From: Pantoea coffeiphila
GTDB lineage: Bacteria; Pseudomonadota; Gammaproteobacteria; Enterobacterales; Enterobacteriaceae
NCBI RefSeq assembly: GCF_016909495.1
Contig: NZ_JAFBFW010000007.1
Span: 1-64,000, forward strand
Reading direction: 5' to 3'
Length of the DNA stretch: 64,000 bases
The stretch's first letter is position 1. Every line of letters starts with the position of its first letter. This document shows, in pieces, positions 32,810 to 46,571 of this stretch. Made by a program: the position numbers and the translations under genes. The notes beneath the pieces were generated by a model. The model did not search any database. It was not told where the DNA came from and worked only from the letters and a program-made list of their open reading frames with translations.

Positions 32810-33487
32810 TTAACGTTTAAAATAGCGGGTACGGATCTTTCTCTCGGCGTAGCTCGCCAGCAGGGAAAGGGGAAGAATGGTCACCACGAAGAACAGGGCG
32901 ACAAAGGTCAGCGTTTCCAGCGGGCGGAAGGTGGCGGTACTGAGCCTCTGCCCCTGATAGAGCAGTTCGCCGGTGGCGATATAGCTGGCCAGCACCGAGT
33001 TCTTAATCGACATCACGCACTGGCTGACAAATGCGGGCAGTATGCGTAAAAACGCCACCGGTCCGGTCACGCGCAGCAGCACCTTCAGCGGCGTCATGCC
33101 CACCGACAGCCCGGCTTCCACCAGCCCGTGATCGACCGACTGTAAACCTGAGCGAAAGATCTCGGCAAAAAACACGCTGCCATATAGTGCTATCGCCAGC
33201 ACGCAGGTCCAGTAGGAGGAGAAGGTCAGGCCAAACAGGATCGGCAGGCAGTAGTAGGCCCAGACGATCAGCACCAGCGGCGGCACGGAGCGGACCACTT
33301 CAATCAGCCCCTGAGCGGGGAAGCGCACCAGACGGCTGGACGCACCGCGCAGCGGAGCGAGGATCATACCGCCGATAATGCTCAGCGTGACCGATGCCGC
33401 GACGATTTTGCCGGTCATCAGCATGCCGTCCAGCAGAATGGCGTGATATTGCAGCAGGACGGAGAAATCCCAGTGATAAACCGGCAT
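32810..33487 (-). CDS. Polar amino acid ABC transporter permease
   Basis: A 225-residue HisM/GlnP-type permease with about five helices and an EAA loop (GLVEAGLSVGMTPLKVLLRV). It is the only permease gene of this operon, so the channel is probably a homodimer, unlike the heteromeric transporter of the neighbouring operon. It overlaps the upstream ATPase gene by one base. Confidence 0.88.
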   Translation of the reverse strand: MPVYHWDFSVLLQYHAILLDGMLMTGKIVAASVTLSIIGGMILAPLRGASSRLVRFPAQGLIEVVRSVPPLVLIVWAYYCLPILFGLTFSSYWTCVLAIALYGSVFFAEIFRSGLQSVDHGLVEAGLSVGMTPLKVLLRVTGPVAFLRILPAFVSQCVMSIKNSVLASYIATGELLYQGQRLSTATFRPLETLTFVALFFVVTILPLSLLASYAERKIRTRYFKR

Positions 33488-34278
33488 CAGAGAATGTCCT
33501 CCGCAGACACCCCGGAAAGGGTCATAAAATTACGGATCTGCGTATGGCTATCGTCCGCCCAGATCTGCTGCGGCGTGGCTTCGTCGACCAGCCTGCCGCC
33601 GTCCAGCAGCAAGAGTCGGCTGCACACCTGTAGCGCGAAACGCATTTCGTGGGTCACCACAATCAGCGTGGTGCCGCTTTTAGCCAGTTCGGCAATCACC
33701 GCCAGTACTTCGCCGACGGTTTCCGGGTCCAGCGCGGAGGTCGGTTCATCAAACAGAATCACCTCCGGCTCCATCGCCAGCGCGCGGGCGATAGATACCC
33801 GCTGCTGCTGCCCGCCGGAAAGCTGCACCGGGAAGCTGTGGGCCTTATCGGCCAGCCCTATCCGTTCCAGCAGCTGCATGGCGCGGGCGCTGGCCTGCTG
33901 TTTCGGCTGCTTCAGTACCTGTACCGGGCCTTCAATGACGTTTTGCAGCACCGTGCGGTGCGGCCACAGATTGAAATGCTGAAACACCATTGCCATTCTG
34001 GCGCGCTGGCGGGCGAGAACCCGGCGGCTAACCGGCCTGCGCGACGTGCCCTGAAAGCCGATCTCCTCATCCGCCAGCCGGATATAGCCGCCGTCCGGCG
34101 TTTCCAGCATATTCAGGCAGCGCAGCAGCGTGGATTTCCCCGCGCCGCTGCGGCCAATCAGCCCGATTACCTCCGAGGGGCGAACCTCGAAGGAGACATC
34201 ATCGATAATGGTATTTCCGGCGAAGGACTTTTTCAGCCCGTCGACTACCAGCAGCGGTGCAGAGACGTTATTACGCAT
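33487..34278 (-). CDS. Polar amino acid ABC transporter ATP-binding protein
   Basis: A 263-residue ATPase: Walker A GRSGAGKST (42-50), Q-loop [17 protein letters not shown] (153-160) and [11 protein letters not shown]. It shares a one-base overlap with the binding-protein gene upstream and with the permease gene downstream. Confidence 0.94.
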   Translation of the reverse strand: MRNNVSAPLLVVDGLKKSFAGNTIIDDVSFEVRPSEVIGLIGRSGAGKSTLLRCLNMLETPDGGYIRLADEEIGFQGTSRRPVSRRVLARQRARMAMVFQHFNLWPHRTVLQNVIEGPVQVLKQPKQQASARAMQLLERIGLADKAHSFPVQLSGGQQQRVSIARALAMEPEVILFDEPTSALDPETVGEVLAVIAELAKSGTTLIVVTHEMRFALQVCSRLLLLDGGRLVDEATPQQIWADDSHTQIRNFMTLSGVSAEDIL

Positions 34279-35072
34279 TACTTCTGCGTCGCCGACAGGG
34301 TGTATTTCTTCCAGATGGCGTTCAGCGTGCCGTCTTTTTCCAGCTGTTCCAGACGGCTATCCAGCCAGGCCTTCAGCTCGGGGCGCTGCTGGCGCAGGCC
34401 GATATTGGTCGGCTGCTCTTTCACCGGCGTGGGGATAATCACCGTACCCTGATGCCGCTTGCTGACGTACTGCGCCATCTGGATATCGTTGTTGACCACC
34501 GCATCCGCGCGGCCGCTCTCCATCTGCAGCAGCATATTGTCGCTGTCCGGTACGATGATCCACTGCGCTTTCGGCGCCTGCGGCTGCAGCAGCGTTGCCG
34601 CCGCCGAGCCGTCAATCGCCGCCAGCTTCACGTCCGGGCTGTTGATGGTGTCCCACTTTTCGAACTTTTTGGTCTCTTTTTGCAGGGTCAGAATGCCCAT
34701 CTGGTGTGAACCCATTGGACGGGTAAAGTCGGCGGCTTTGGCTCTTTCCGGCGTTTTATTAAAGCCGCCTAAAATATCGAAACGGTCCGACTGCAAACCG
34801 GCCACGGCGGTGCCCCATTGCGTATCGACGTACTCGATTTTAATATCGGTGCCCTTAGTCAGCGCCTGCACCACATCGGGAACCAGTCCGACCCACTGAT
34901 TGGTCAGCAGATCCTTCTGATACCACGGCGGGGCGTTGACCGCGCCCACGCGCAGCGTGTGGGAAGGCAGAATGGTGTCAATGCTGACGGCATCCGCCGC
35001 CGAAGCCTGACCGAAAAAGAACCCTGGTATCAGCAAAAACGCCGACATCAAACGTGATGTAAAAAGTTTCAT
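34278..35072 (-). CDS. Polar amino acid ABC transporter periplasmic binding protein
   Basis: A 264-residue family-3 binding protein with a Sec signal (1-25, ending ASA). Typical segments are HTLRVGAVNAPPWYQKD, GLVPDVVQALTKG, FDILGGFNKTPERAKAADFT and a C-terminal LNAIWKKYTLS. It is not closely similar to the binding protein at 30.4 kb, so the two transporters probably take different ligands. It is divergent from a LysR gene. Confidence 0.9.
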   Translation of the reverse strand: MKLFTSRLMSAFLLIPGFFFGQASAADAVSIDTILPSHTLRVGAVNAPPWYQKDLLTNQWVGLVPDVVQALTKGTDIKIEYVDTQWGTAVAGLQSDRFDILGGFNKTPERAKAADFTRPMGSHQMGILTLQKETKKFEKWDTINSPDVKLAAIDGSAAATLLQPQAPKAQWIIVPDSDNMLLQMESGRADAVVNNDIQMAQYVSKRHQGTVIIPTPVKEQPTNIGLRQQRPELKAWLDSRLEQLEKDGTLNAIWKKYTLSATQK

Positions 35073-35117
35073 TTTATACTCCTGAGTGAATATAATTATG
35101 GATTCTATAACCCGTAG

Positions 35118-35146
35118 TGCATATATCCCAAATGCATAATACGCAT
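35118..35146. promoter_or_regulatory. Probable LysR binding region
   Basis: ATGCATAATACGCAT (35132-35146) contains a T-N11-A dyad (ATGC-N7-GCAT), preceded by another TGCAT at 35118. It lies between the divergent LysR and ABC operon and is the likely operator for the LysR protein. Confidence 0.6.
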
Positions 35147-35165
35147 ATCGTTAGCAGGTTTATTC

Positions 35166-36044
35166 ATGACGCCGAAGCAGATGGAAGTGTTCATCCACGT
35201 GGTCCAGTCGGGTTCGGTTACCGCCGCCGCACAGCAGTTAGCCATGTCCCAGCCCTCGGTCAGTAAAAGCCTGGCCCTGACCGAACAGCAGATGGGTTTC
35301 AGCCTTTTCGACCGCTATAACGGCAAGATGCAGCCGACCGCAGAGGCCGCCCAGCTGTATGAGGAAGCGCTGCGCGTGCATCAGGATCGGGTGCGGTTCG
35401 ACCGCTTCGTGGAACATCTGCGCCGCTACCGCGTCGGGCAGCTGCGGGTGTGCGCCACCCCGGCGCTGGCGCTGAACCTGCTGCCGCAGGCGCTGGCCCG
35501 CTTTCGCGAGGCGTTCCCGGACTTCGGCGTGGTGGTCGATATGTGCGTCAATCATGAAATCGAACAGGCGGTTGAAGAGGGGCGCTACGATCTTGGCTTT
35601 GTGGTTAAACCGGGCCACGGCGCGCCGGACGATCCGCTGCGGGTGAGCGCAGGGGAAATGGTCTGCGTGCTGCCGGAAGGGCATCCGCTTGCGCAGCAGG
35701 TGGAAGTGAACTGGCAGGACATTGCCCCGCACGAGCTGATCTTTATCACTACCGATACCCGGCTGGTGGCGATGATTGCCGAGGTGGTGCCGGAGTTTCG
35801 CCAGCGGCAGGTGGCGGCGGTAGAAACCAACCGCTACAGCATGGCGATTAATCTGGTGAAGCACGGCGGCGGTGTGACCATCGTGGATCGCTTCTCGCTG
35901 CTGGAGATCGATACCCGGGGGCTGGCGGTGCGGCCTTTCCGCCCGTCGCTTGAGGTTTCGGTTATGGCGGCGGTCACGGCGCGGAGCCTGGGGTCGCGCC
36001 CGGCGGAGGAATTTATTGCCGCGATGAAGGGGCTGATGAACTGA
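35166..36044 (+). CDS. LysR-type transcriptional regulator (OccR/NocR-like)
   Basis: A 292-residue LysR regulator. The helix-turn-helix is MEVFIHVVQSGSVTAAAQQL followed by AMSQPSVSKSL, and an effector domain follows from about residue 90. The general pattern resembles OccR/NocR and the ArgP-distant group that control opine and amino acid uptake. It is divergent from the ABC/MmgE operon and shares its promoter region, so it probably regulates that operon in response to the transported compound. Confidence 0.9.
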   Translation: MTPKQMEVFIHVVQSGSVTAAAQQLAMSQPSVSKSLALTEQQMGFSLFDRYNGKMQPTAEAAQLYEEALRVHQDRVRFDRFVEHLRRYRVGQLRVCATPALALNLLPQALARFREAFPDFGVVVDMCVNHEIEQAVEEGRYDLGFVVKPGHGAPDDPLRVSAGEMVCVLPEGHPLAQQVEVNWQDIAPHELIFITTDTRLVAMIAEVVPEFRQRQVAAVETNRYSMAINLVKHGGGVTIVDRFSLLEIDTRGLAVRPFRPSLEVSVMAAVTARSLGSRPAEEFIAAMKGLMN

Positions 36045-36069
36045 ACTCAGCCCCGTTAGCGGGTTAACC

Positions 36070-37575
<1,506 letters not shown>

Positions 37576-37592
37576 TTATACCTGTGAGTCAC

Positions 37593-37618
37593 CCTGCTCC
37601 GAATATCAGTATTCAGGG
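37593..37618 (-). repeat. Intercistronic hairpin before the porin gene
   Basis: CCCTG..GAATA-TCAG-TATTC..AGGG forms a stem in the 117-bp gap between the PTS and porin genes. There is no T-run. It could adjust porin expression by mRNA processing or partial termination. Confidence 0.45.
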
Positions 37619-37692
37619 CATAGGGGTTGCCATTAATAAGGTTTACAGCAAAGGATTACGGCAAAGGGTTTATGGCAGCGGTCTGCGATTTA

Positions 37693-39084
37693 TTATCGTT
37701 TTTTATTATCCACCCTGACCAACAGCAGCGTGCAGATAAAGGCGAAGACGGCCACGGCCACGCCGACGGTGATATAGGTAATAAACTGATAGCGGTCATA
37801 CAGGTACATCAGCGGCGACAGCAGTACCGCCAACCCGTAGGAGTTCGCTTTAATCGACAACAGGGAGAGCACCATGCCGCCCAGCGCCGAGCTGCACAGC
37901 ATTACCGCAATGGCCCGCATACCGGACTGCATGACGATACCAAACAGCGCAGGTTCCGAAACGCCCAGCAGCTGTGTCACGGTTGCCGAGATCCCGGCGG
38001 TCTTAAACGCCACGTTTTTCGACTTCAGGGAGATCGCCAGGCACACGGCGGCGTTGGCGAAGCCGTACATCGCGCAGACGGTAATCAGTGGGTTGAAGCC
38101 CGTACCGGCGATCAGCGAGGTTTCAATCATTATGAACATATGGTGCATGCCGGTCATCACCGCAATCGGATAGATAAAGCCGATCAGCAGACCGCCGATA
38201 CCGGCAGGCAACGCGAGGAACTGCTGGATAGCCATCACCGCATAGTGCTCAAAGCCGTGCACCAGCGGGCCGAGCACCAGCAGCGCAATCGCCACGGCGC
38301 AGAGGATCACCAGGAACGGGGTGAAGATCAGATCCATCGAGTCAGGCATAATCCGGCGGAAAACCTTCTCCAGCTTCGCACCGATAATGCCGGTGATCAG
38401 CGCGGTCAGTATCGATCCCTGATAGCCGACCAGCGGAATAAAATCGAAGAGATAAATCGGCTGCGCGTTACCGTAGGCCACCGAATAGGCGTTGGGCAGG
38501 GCGGGGGAAACCAGCATCAGCCCGATCAGGAAACCGATAATCGGCGTACCGCCAAACTTCTTAAACGCCGACCAGCAGATAAACGCCGCAAGGAACGCAA
38601 ACGCCGTATCGCACAGCACGGTCATCAGGGTGGTCACCGAAGCGGGCAGAGCGAGGGTGCTGGCACCAAACCACGCCAGCACCGTATCGTTAAACAGCAC
38701 GCCCTTCAGCCCGAGGAACAGGCCCGTTGCACCCAGCACCGGTACGATCGGCACAAACACATCCGAGAGGTGGCGGATACCCGCCTGTAGTGAGCTGCTG
38801 CCCTGGCGGCTCATTTCATCCTTGCTGACTTCACTGATATTAAACGCCTGCATAAACTCGGCGTAAACCTTATTCACAATTCCGGTGCCGAGAATAACCT
38901 GATATTGCCCCGAGTTGAAAAATACGCCTTTGACTTCATCGACGTTTCTTATTTTTTCATCGTCTATCAGGCCGCGATCTTTTATCTGTAATCGCAGGCG
39001 GGTGGCACAATGGGTTGCAGAAATAATATTTTCCCGGCCAATGATATTCACCAGTTCAACGGCAATGTTTTTATATTTATTCAT
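37693..39084 (-). CDS. PTS system EIIBC component, sucrose/trehalose/alpha-glucoside-like
   Basis: A 463-residue phosphotransferase permease: IIB domain with phosphorylation site Cys26 in THCATRLRLQ, then a IIC domain of about ten membrane segments (including PVLGATGLFLGLKGVLFND and GITEP-like GVSEPALFGIVMQSGMRA). No IIA domain is attached, so Crr-type IIA would be used, as for ScrA, TreB and AglA. It overlaps the upstream GH13 gene by 8 bp (translational coupling). With GH13 and a ScrY-like porin it forms a complete route for a phosphorylated alpha-disaccharide. Confidence 0.88.
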   Translation of the reverse strand: MNKYKNIAVELVNIIGRENIISATHCATRLRLQIKDRGLIDDEKIRNVDEVKGVFFNSGQYQVILGTGIVNKVYAEFMQAFNISEVSKDEMSRQGSSSLQAGIRHLSDVFVPIVPVLGATGLFLGLKGVLFNDTVLAWFGASTLALPASVTTLMTVLCDTAFAFLAAFICWSAFKKFGGTPIIGFLIGLMLVSPALPNAYSVAYGNAQPIYLFDFIPLVGYQGSILTALITGIIGAKLEKVFRRIMPDSMDLIFTPFLVILCAVAIALLVLGPLVHGFEHYAVMAIQQFLALPAGIGGLLIGFIYPIAVMTGMHHMFIMIETSLIAGTGFNPLITVCAMYGFANAAVCLAISLKSKNVAFKTAGISATVTQLLGVSEPALFGIVMQSGMRAIAVMLCSSALGGMVLSLLSIKANSYGLAVLLSPLMYLYDRYQFITYITVGVAVAVFAFICTLLLVRVDNKKR

Positions 39085-40759
39085 GTTGGGTGGTTCCCTT
39101 AATAAGAATGCTTTGATAAGGCTTTAATGATGAGCTGAGCTGCGGATAGTTATTAACGATAATATCGCCCTCCGGTATTTTATAATCAACTGCGTGGTGA
39201 CTGAGGTTAGTGACAGAAGTAAAGCATTCACTCGCCGTGCGGCGCTGATAGCTGATGATTTCCGGCGAGGCGGTTTCCAGCGGGATAAAATCGCCCCAGA
39301 TCAGCGCATCGGAATACGCTTTGCGCAGGCGAATCAGCTGCTGGTAGAAGGCAAACACCGAATCCGCATCCTGCTGCTGCGCGGCGGCGTTAATCAGTGC
39401 ATCCTCTGCCGACAGCGCCAGCCAGGGTTTCGCCCCCTGATTAAATCCGCTGTTCACCGAGTTGTCCCACGGGAACGGCGTGCGCGAGTTGTCCCGCGAG
39501 CGGTGATTGACGAACGCCAGCGACTGCCGCTCGGAGAAGCCTTCCGCCAGCGCGCGATGGTAGTTATCAATGCTGGAAATATCGTCGAATTCGCTGATAT
39601 CGCTGCGGCAGAAGTTGGTCATGCCCAGCTCCTGGCCCTGATAGATGTACGGCGTGCCGCGCAGGAAGAAGTACATCGCCGCCAGGCATTTCGCCCCGAT
39701 ATCGTTCTGATAATCCGGGTGAACCAGTTTCGACAGCGCTCGCGGCTGGTCGTGATTCTCAATAAAGCTGGTGCCCCAGCCGCACTGCGCAAAGGCGCTC
39801 TGGCTGTCGAACAGCGCCTCGCGAAACTCGGCTACCGTCCAGTCGCGGCGGCGGAACCACTCCGAGCCGTTTTCCACATCGATATCCGCCGCGTGGAAGT
39901 CAAAAATCATATCGAAGTAGCCGTTCTTGCCGATAAACTGGCCGTACTCCGCATAGGGAACGCCCGGCGCTTCGCCGACGGTAACGCAGGCATAGTTATC
40001 AAAGGTGTTTTCCTTCAGCTCGTTCAGAAACACGTCAATGCCGGGGCGGTTGCGCGCCTTGCTTTTGATCGACCCCAGCCCGTCAACGCCGTCGACCGGC
40101 ACGGAGGCGTAGTCGGCATCTTTCTTGATAAAGGTAATCGCATCCACGCGGAATCCGGCCACGCCTTTCTCCAGCCACCAGTTAATCATCCGGTAAATCG
40201 CCTCGCGCATCTGCGGATTTTCCCAGTTCAGGTCGGGCTGCTTCTTGTGGAACACGTGCAGGTAATACGTCTCTTCCCCCGGCACTTTTTCCCACGCGCT
40301 GCCGCCGAAAATCGAGCGCCAGTTATTCGGCGGCAGGCCGTTGACCGCCGGGCGGAACAGATAATAATCGCGATAGGGGGAATCCGCATCGGCCAGCGCC
40401 TGCCGGAACCACTGATGCTCATCGCTGGTGTGATTCACCACCAGGTCGATCATGATTTTAATCCCCAGCTCGGCGGCTTTGTCGATCAGCGTATCCACAT
40501 CGCGCATCTCGCCGAACTCCGGGTTCACCGCGTAGTAATCGGCGATGTCATAGCCGTTATCGGCCATCGGCGACAGATAAAACGGCGAAATCCACAGCAT
40601 CGTCACGCCCAGCGACTGCAAATAGGGCAGCTTTTCGATAATCCCCGGCAGATCGCCAATCCCGTCGTTATTACTGTCCTTAAAGCTCCTTGGATAGATT
40701 TGGTAAATCACGGATTCCTTCCACCAGCGATTATCCTGGCCTGCTTGCTGCTTTAACAT
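39077..40759 (-). CDS. GH13 alpha-glucosidase (phospho-alpha-glucoside/oligo-1,6-glucosidase-like)
   Basis: A 560-residue GH13 hydrolase. The nucleophile is Asp206 (AGFRVDAITF), the acid/base Glu263 (VGEAPG) and the transition-state Asp337 (IENHDQPR). The QPDLNWENP segment is typical of oligo-1,6-glucosidase, trehalose-6-phosphate hydrolase and dextran glucosidase relatives. The RLDRD motif of sucrose isomerases is not present after ENHDQPR, so it is a hydrolase rather than a palatinose synthase. The ATG used has agaggtggac upstream. It is the first gene of the operon; LacI operator overlaps the promoter. Substrate is probably a PTS-phosphorylated disaccharide. Confidence 0.88.
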   Translation of the reverse strand: MLKQQAGQDNRWWKESVIYQIYPRSFKDSNNDGIGDLPGIIEKLPYLQSLGVTMLWISPFYLSPMADNGYDIADYYAVNPEFGEMRDVDTLIDKAAELGIKIMIDLVVNHTSDEHQWFRQALADADSPYRDYYLFRPAVNGLPPNNWRSIFGGSAWEKVPGEETYYLHVFHKKQPDLNWENPQMREAIYRMINWWLEKGVAGFRVDAITFIKKDADYASVPVDGVDGLGSIKSKARNRPGIDVFLNELKENTFDNYACVTVGEAPGVPYAEYGQFIGKNGYFDMIFDFHAADIDVENGSEWFRRRDWTVAEFREALFDSQSAFAQCGWGTSFIENHDQPRALSKLVHPDYQNDIGAKCLAAMYFFLRGTPYIYQGQELGMTNFCRSDISEFDDISSIDNYHRALAEGFSERQSLAFVNHRSRDNSRTPFPWDNSVNSGFNQGAKPWLALSAEDALINAAAQQQDADSVFAFYQQLIRLRKAYSDALIWGDFIPLETASPEIISYQRRTASECFTSVTNLSHHAVDYKIPEGDIIVNNYPQLSSSLKPYQSILIKGTTQHE

Positions 40760-40772
40760 GTCCACCTCTGTG

Positions 40773-40792
40773 ATGTGGTATCGATACCACAT
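40773..40792. promoter_or_regulatory. LacI-type operator (20-bp perfect palindrome)
   Basis: ATGTGGTATCGATACCACAT lies 14 bp before the GH13 start codon and downstream of the LacI-type gene. It is a perfect palindrome with the central CpG usual for LacI/GalR sites. It should repress the GH13 - PTS - porin operon. Confidence 0.9.
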
Positions 40793-40806
40793 TGTGATAA
40801 AAAAAT

Positions 40807-41808
40807 TTACGCCGACTTTCTGAGCACCAGTTCCGCTTTCAGATCGTCACTGTTGTAGCGGTAGGGTTTACCCGCGATAAGGGCAATCAAATATTCCACC
40901 GAGAACTGCCCCAGCTTGTCTACCGGCTGGTTCACCGTGGTAATCGGCACGCTGACCATTTCGGAAACCGGCAGGTTATCGAAACCGACCACCGCGATAT
41001 CCTGCGGCACCCGAATGTCATGGTTGGTCAGCCAGGTGACCAGGCCGCAGGCCACATCGTCACTGCCGGTAAACACCACGTCGGGCCGTGCGGAAGGGGG
41101 CAGCGCCGCCAGCTGTTCCGCCAGGCGGATGCCGTCTTTGTAGGTGTGCAGCCTGCGGAAAATCAGCGCGTCATCAACGGTTCTGCCCGCCACCGCCATC
41201 GCCTTCAGAAAGCCCCGGTTACGGCGCTCGCCGTGGCCTTTTTGCAGGAAATCACCGCCGGTGCAGTAGGCGATTTTCTGGTAACCCTGTTCCAGCAGAT
41301 AGCCGATGGCGCTAAACGTTGCTTCTTCATCATCCACCCGCACCACCGGCAGAGTCGAACCGTCCACGCGGGTGTTGCACAGCAGAATAGGGCCGTGCTG
41401 CTGATATTTTTCCAGCACCGCTTTATCGCTCTCCACCGAGCAGAGGATCAGGCCATCAATAATCTTTTTCTTCAGCAGGTCGAGGCAGTTGGCCTCTTCC
41501 CCCACGCTATCGTGGTTCTGCACGATCAGCACCGAATAGCCGTTTTTGCGCGCCGTTACCTCCAGTGCATCCACCAGATTGGCGAAAAAGGGGTTGGTGA
41601 TCCGCGACACCAGAATGCCGATGCGGTGCGACTTCACCCCGCGCATCTGCTGGGCGGCGGTGCTTGGCTCGTAGTCCAGCGCCTTCATCGCCGCGAGGAT
41701 ACGCACTTTCTTATCTTCGGAGATGTAAGGGTGATTGTTCAGAAAGCGCGAGACGGTAGTGACCGACAGTCCGGCGTGCTCTGCCACATCTTTAATGGTT
41801 GCAGTCAT
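40807..41808 (-). CDS. LacI/GalR-family repressor of the GH13/PTS operon
   Basis: A 333-residue LacI-type repressor: helix-turn-helix ATIKDVAEHAGLSVTTVSRF, hinge YEPSTAAQQMRG and a sensor domain with GILVSRITNPFFANLV and VVGFDNLPVSEMVSVPITTV. It resembles the ScrR, RafR and MalR-like group. It lies upstream of the GH13 gene in the same direction, with an operator between them and another ATCGAT-centred element before its own start. The ligand is likely the sugar or its phosphate. Confidence 0.9.
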   Translation of the reverse strand: MTATIKDVAEHAGLSVTTVSRFLNNHPYISEDKKVRILAAMKALDYEPSTAAQQMRGVKSHRIGILVSRITNPFFANLVDALEVTARKNGYSVLIVQNHDSVGEEANCLDLLKKKIIDGLILCSVESDKAVLEKYQQHGPILLCNTRVDGSTLPVVRVDDEEATFSAIGYLLEQGYQKIAYCTGGDFLQKGHGERRNRGFLKAMAVAGRTVDDALIFRRLHTYKDGIRLAEQLAALPPSARPDVVFTGSDDVACGLVTWLTNHDIRVPQDIAVVGFDNLPVSEMVSVPITTVNQPVDKLGQFSVEYLIALIAGKPYRYNSDDLKAELVLRKSA

Positions 41809-41814
41809 AATGTA

Positions 41815-41828
41815 TGAAATCGATATCA
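41815..41828. promoter_or_regulatory. Second ATCGAT-centred operator ahead of the lacI-type gene
   Basis: TGAAATCGATATCA is an imperfect palindrome with the same ATCGAT centre as the operator before the GH13 gene, seven bases before the repressor start codon. Autorepression is inferred. Confidence 0.55.
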
Positions 41829-41883
41829 GAATGCCGCTACGCTATTTTTTAGCGGCAGTATTGTCAATCGCAACCTTCCAGAA

Positions 41884-41899
41884 TTTGATCGCAATCACA
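41884..41899. promoter_or_regulatory. Candidate CRP site
   Basis: TTTGA-TCGCAA-TCACA differs from the CRP core TGTGA-N6-TCACA at one base. It lies 76 bp before the LacI-type gene start and about 135 bp upstream of the predicted bglF promoter, so it may serve the leftward gene, or the rightward one at a distance. Confidence 0.6.
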
Positions 41900-41990
41900 T
41901 GAAAGCGGTCAGAAATTTCCAGAAGGCGGCAAAGGAGGTGCGGTGTGAAGTGAAAGTTGCGAGCCAGATCGCATTACTGCATTCCGGAGA

Positions 41991-42020
41991 TTGCCAGCCT
42001 GCACCGGCTCTGCTGATAAT
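41991..42020 (+). promoter_or_regulatory. Predicted sigma-70 promoter of bglF operon
   Basis: TTGCCA and GATAAT (extended -10 TGCTGATAAT) with an 18-bp spacer. The predicted start near 42027 gives a leader that carries the RAT and terminator. Confidence 0.55.
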
Positions 42021-42062
42021 CGCCACGCAACGAGCTTTACAGGTTGCCGTGATTTTTATTAA

Positions 42063-42091
42063 GGCGTGTCACTGGTAAAGCAGGCAAGACC
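42063..42091 (+). promoter_or_regulatory. Ribonucleic antiterminator (RAT) site, bglF operon
   Basis: A 29-nt element beginning GGCGTGTCACTGG and ending AGCAGGCAAGACC, the same length and pattern as the E. coli bgl RAT (GG...ACTG...CAGGCAAAACC). It overlaps the 5' arm of the following terminator by six bases, so binding of a BglG-type protein would prevent termination. Confidence 0.9.
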
Positions 42092-42148
42092 AAAATAAAA
42101 ATGCTCCTCCACCGCGAGGCGCATTTTTTATTTTGGTCTTTTTTTTTG
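42086..42148 (+). terminator. Leader terminator of the bglF operon
   Basis: AAGACCAAAATAAAA..ATGC pairs with GCAT..TTTTATTTTGGTCTT (one bulge) followed by a T-run of about nine. The 5' arm overlaps the RAT. Confidence 0.92.
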
Positions 42149-42168
42149 GTTTTTTTCCGGGGAAAACA

Positions 42169-45566
<3,398 letters not shown>

Positions 45567-45601
45567 AACAACACGCAGCAGACAATGGCCGGGTGGCAAC
45601 A

Positions 45602-46465
45602 ATGGAAAAAATGACGGTAGTGAAGGTACTGAATAACAGTCTGGTGTTAGCCAGTACCCCCGGCCATGAAGATGTGATTGTGATGGGTAAAGGGCTGGGC
45701 TTCAGCAGCCGGCCCGGCGACGTTCTCGATCCGCAGAAAATTGAGAAAATCTATGCGGTGCAGAACAGCCAGGCCGCACGCGATTATCTGCGGGTGATTG
45801 AGAATTCGCCGGAATATCTGCCGCCGCTGGTGCAGTCGCTGATCGACCAGGCTAACGTCGGGCTGAACGGTCGCCTCAGCGAGCAGCTGTTCTTCACCCT
45901 GATGGATCACCTCAGCTTTGCCATTGAGCGTTTCCACAAGGGCATTGCCATCCAGAACCGGCTGCTGTTTGAGGTTAAACGCTTTTATCCGCGTGAATTC
46001 GCGCTGGCACAGCAGGCGGTCAACACGCTGAATCAGCGGCTGTCCATCACCCTGCCGGAAGAGGAGGCGGGCAATATCGCCTTCCATCTGGTGAACGGGC
46101 AAACCGACGTGCTGAATATGGAATCCACGCTGCTGTCGGTGAAGATGCTGAAAGATATCTTTAACATCATCAAATATCATTTTCGCGTGGAGATCGATCG
46201 CGACTCGCTGAACTATCAGCGTTTTCTGACCCACCTGCAGTTCTTCATCCAGCGGATGATCGAACGGCGGCAGATCGCCACCAAAGACGATTTTATCTTT
46301 GAACAGGTTCGCGGCGAGTACCCCGACCACTATCGCGCCAGTCAGCTGATCGCCGAGTATGTGCTGAATCTGTTGCAGGTGACCCTGACCAGCGACGAAC
46401 TGCTGTACCTGATGATCCATCTGGTGCGGGTGGTGCCACCGGCAGGGGAGCTGGCCGACGACTAA
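45602..46465 (+). CDS. bglG: BglG/LicT-family transcriptional antiterminator
   Basis: A 287-residue RNA-binding antiterminator: N-terminal CAT domain (VVKVLNNSLVLAS, VMGKGLGFSSRPGD) and two PRD domains with the conserved histidines (DHLSFAIER, NIAFHLVNG, THLQFFIQR, LMIHLVR). It should bind the RAT upstream of bglF and be inhibited by BglF phosphorylation. ATG at 45602 is chosen; a GTG three codons earlier and an ATG three codons later are alternatives. Being last in the operon makes it positively autoregulated. Confidence 0.92.
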   Translation: MEKMTVVKVLNNSLVLASTPGHEDVIVMGKGLGFSSRPGDVLDPQKIEKIYAVQNSQAARDYLRVIENSPEYLPPLVQSLIDQANVGLNGRLSEQLFFTLMDHLSFAIERFHKGIAIQNRLLFEVKRFYPREFALAQQAVNTLNQRLSITLPEEEAGNIAFHLVNGQTDVLNMESTLLSVKMLKDIFNIIKYHFRVEIDRDSLNYQRFLTHLQFFIQRMIERRQIATKDDFIFEQVRGEYPDHYRASQLIAEYVLNLLQVTLTSDELLYLMIHLVRVVPPAGELADD

Positions 46466-46571
46466 CATGATTCAACCGCACGGCCGGTTTACGATGTTTT
46501 GCCGATGCGCGATACTCAGAACTCCTTCTTTTCAGTCCGACAGGACCGGCAGACACGAACAGGACCGCAAC

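Noticed and set aside
37627-38790. 387-codon plus-strand open frame opposite the PTS IIBC gene
   Set aside because: Antisense shadow; the minus-strand product has an intact IIB cysteine motif and IIC helices.
39077-40759. Sucrose isomerase (palatinose synthase) as identity of the GH13 enzyme
   Set aside because: The RLDRD product-specificity motif is absent after ENHDQPR, and the gene overlaps a PTS gene, which favours a phospho-glucoside hydrolase.
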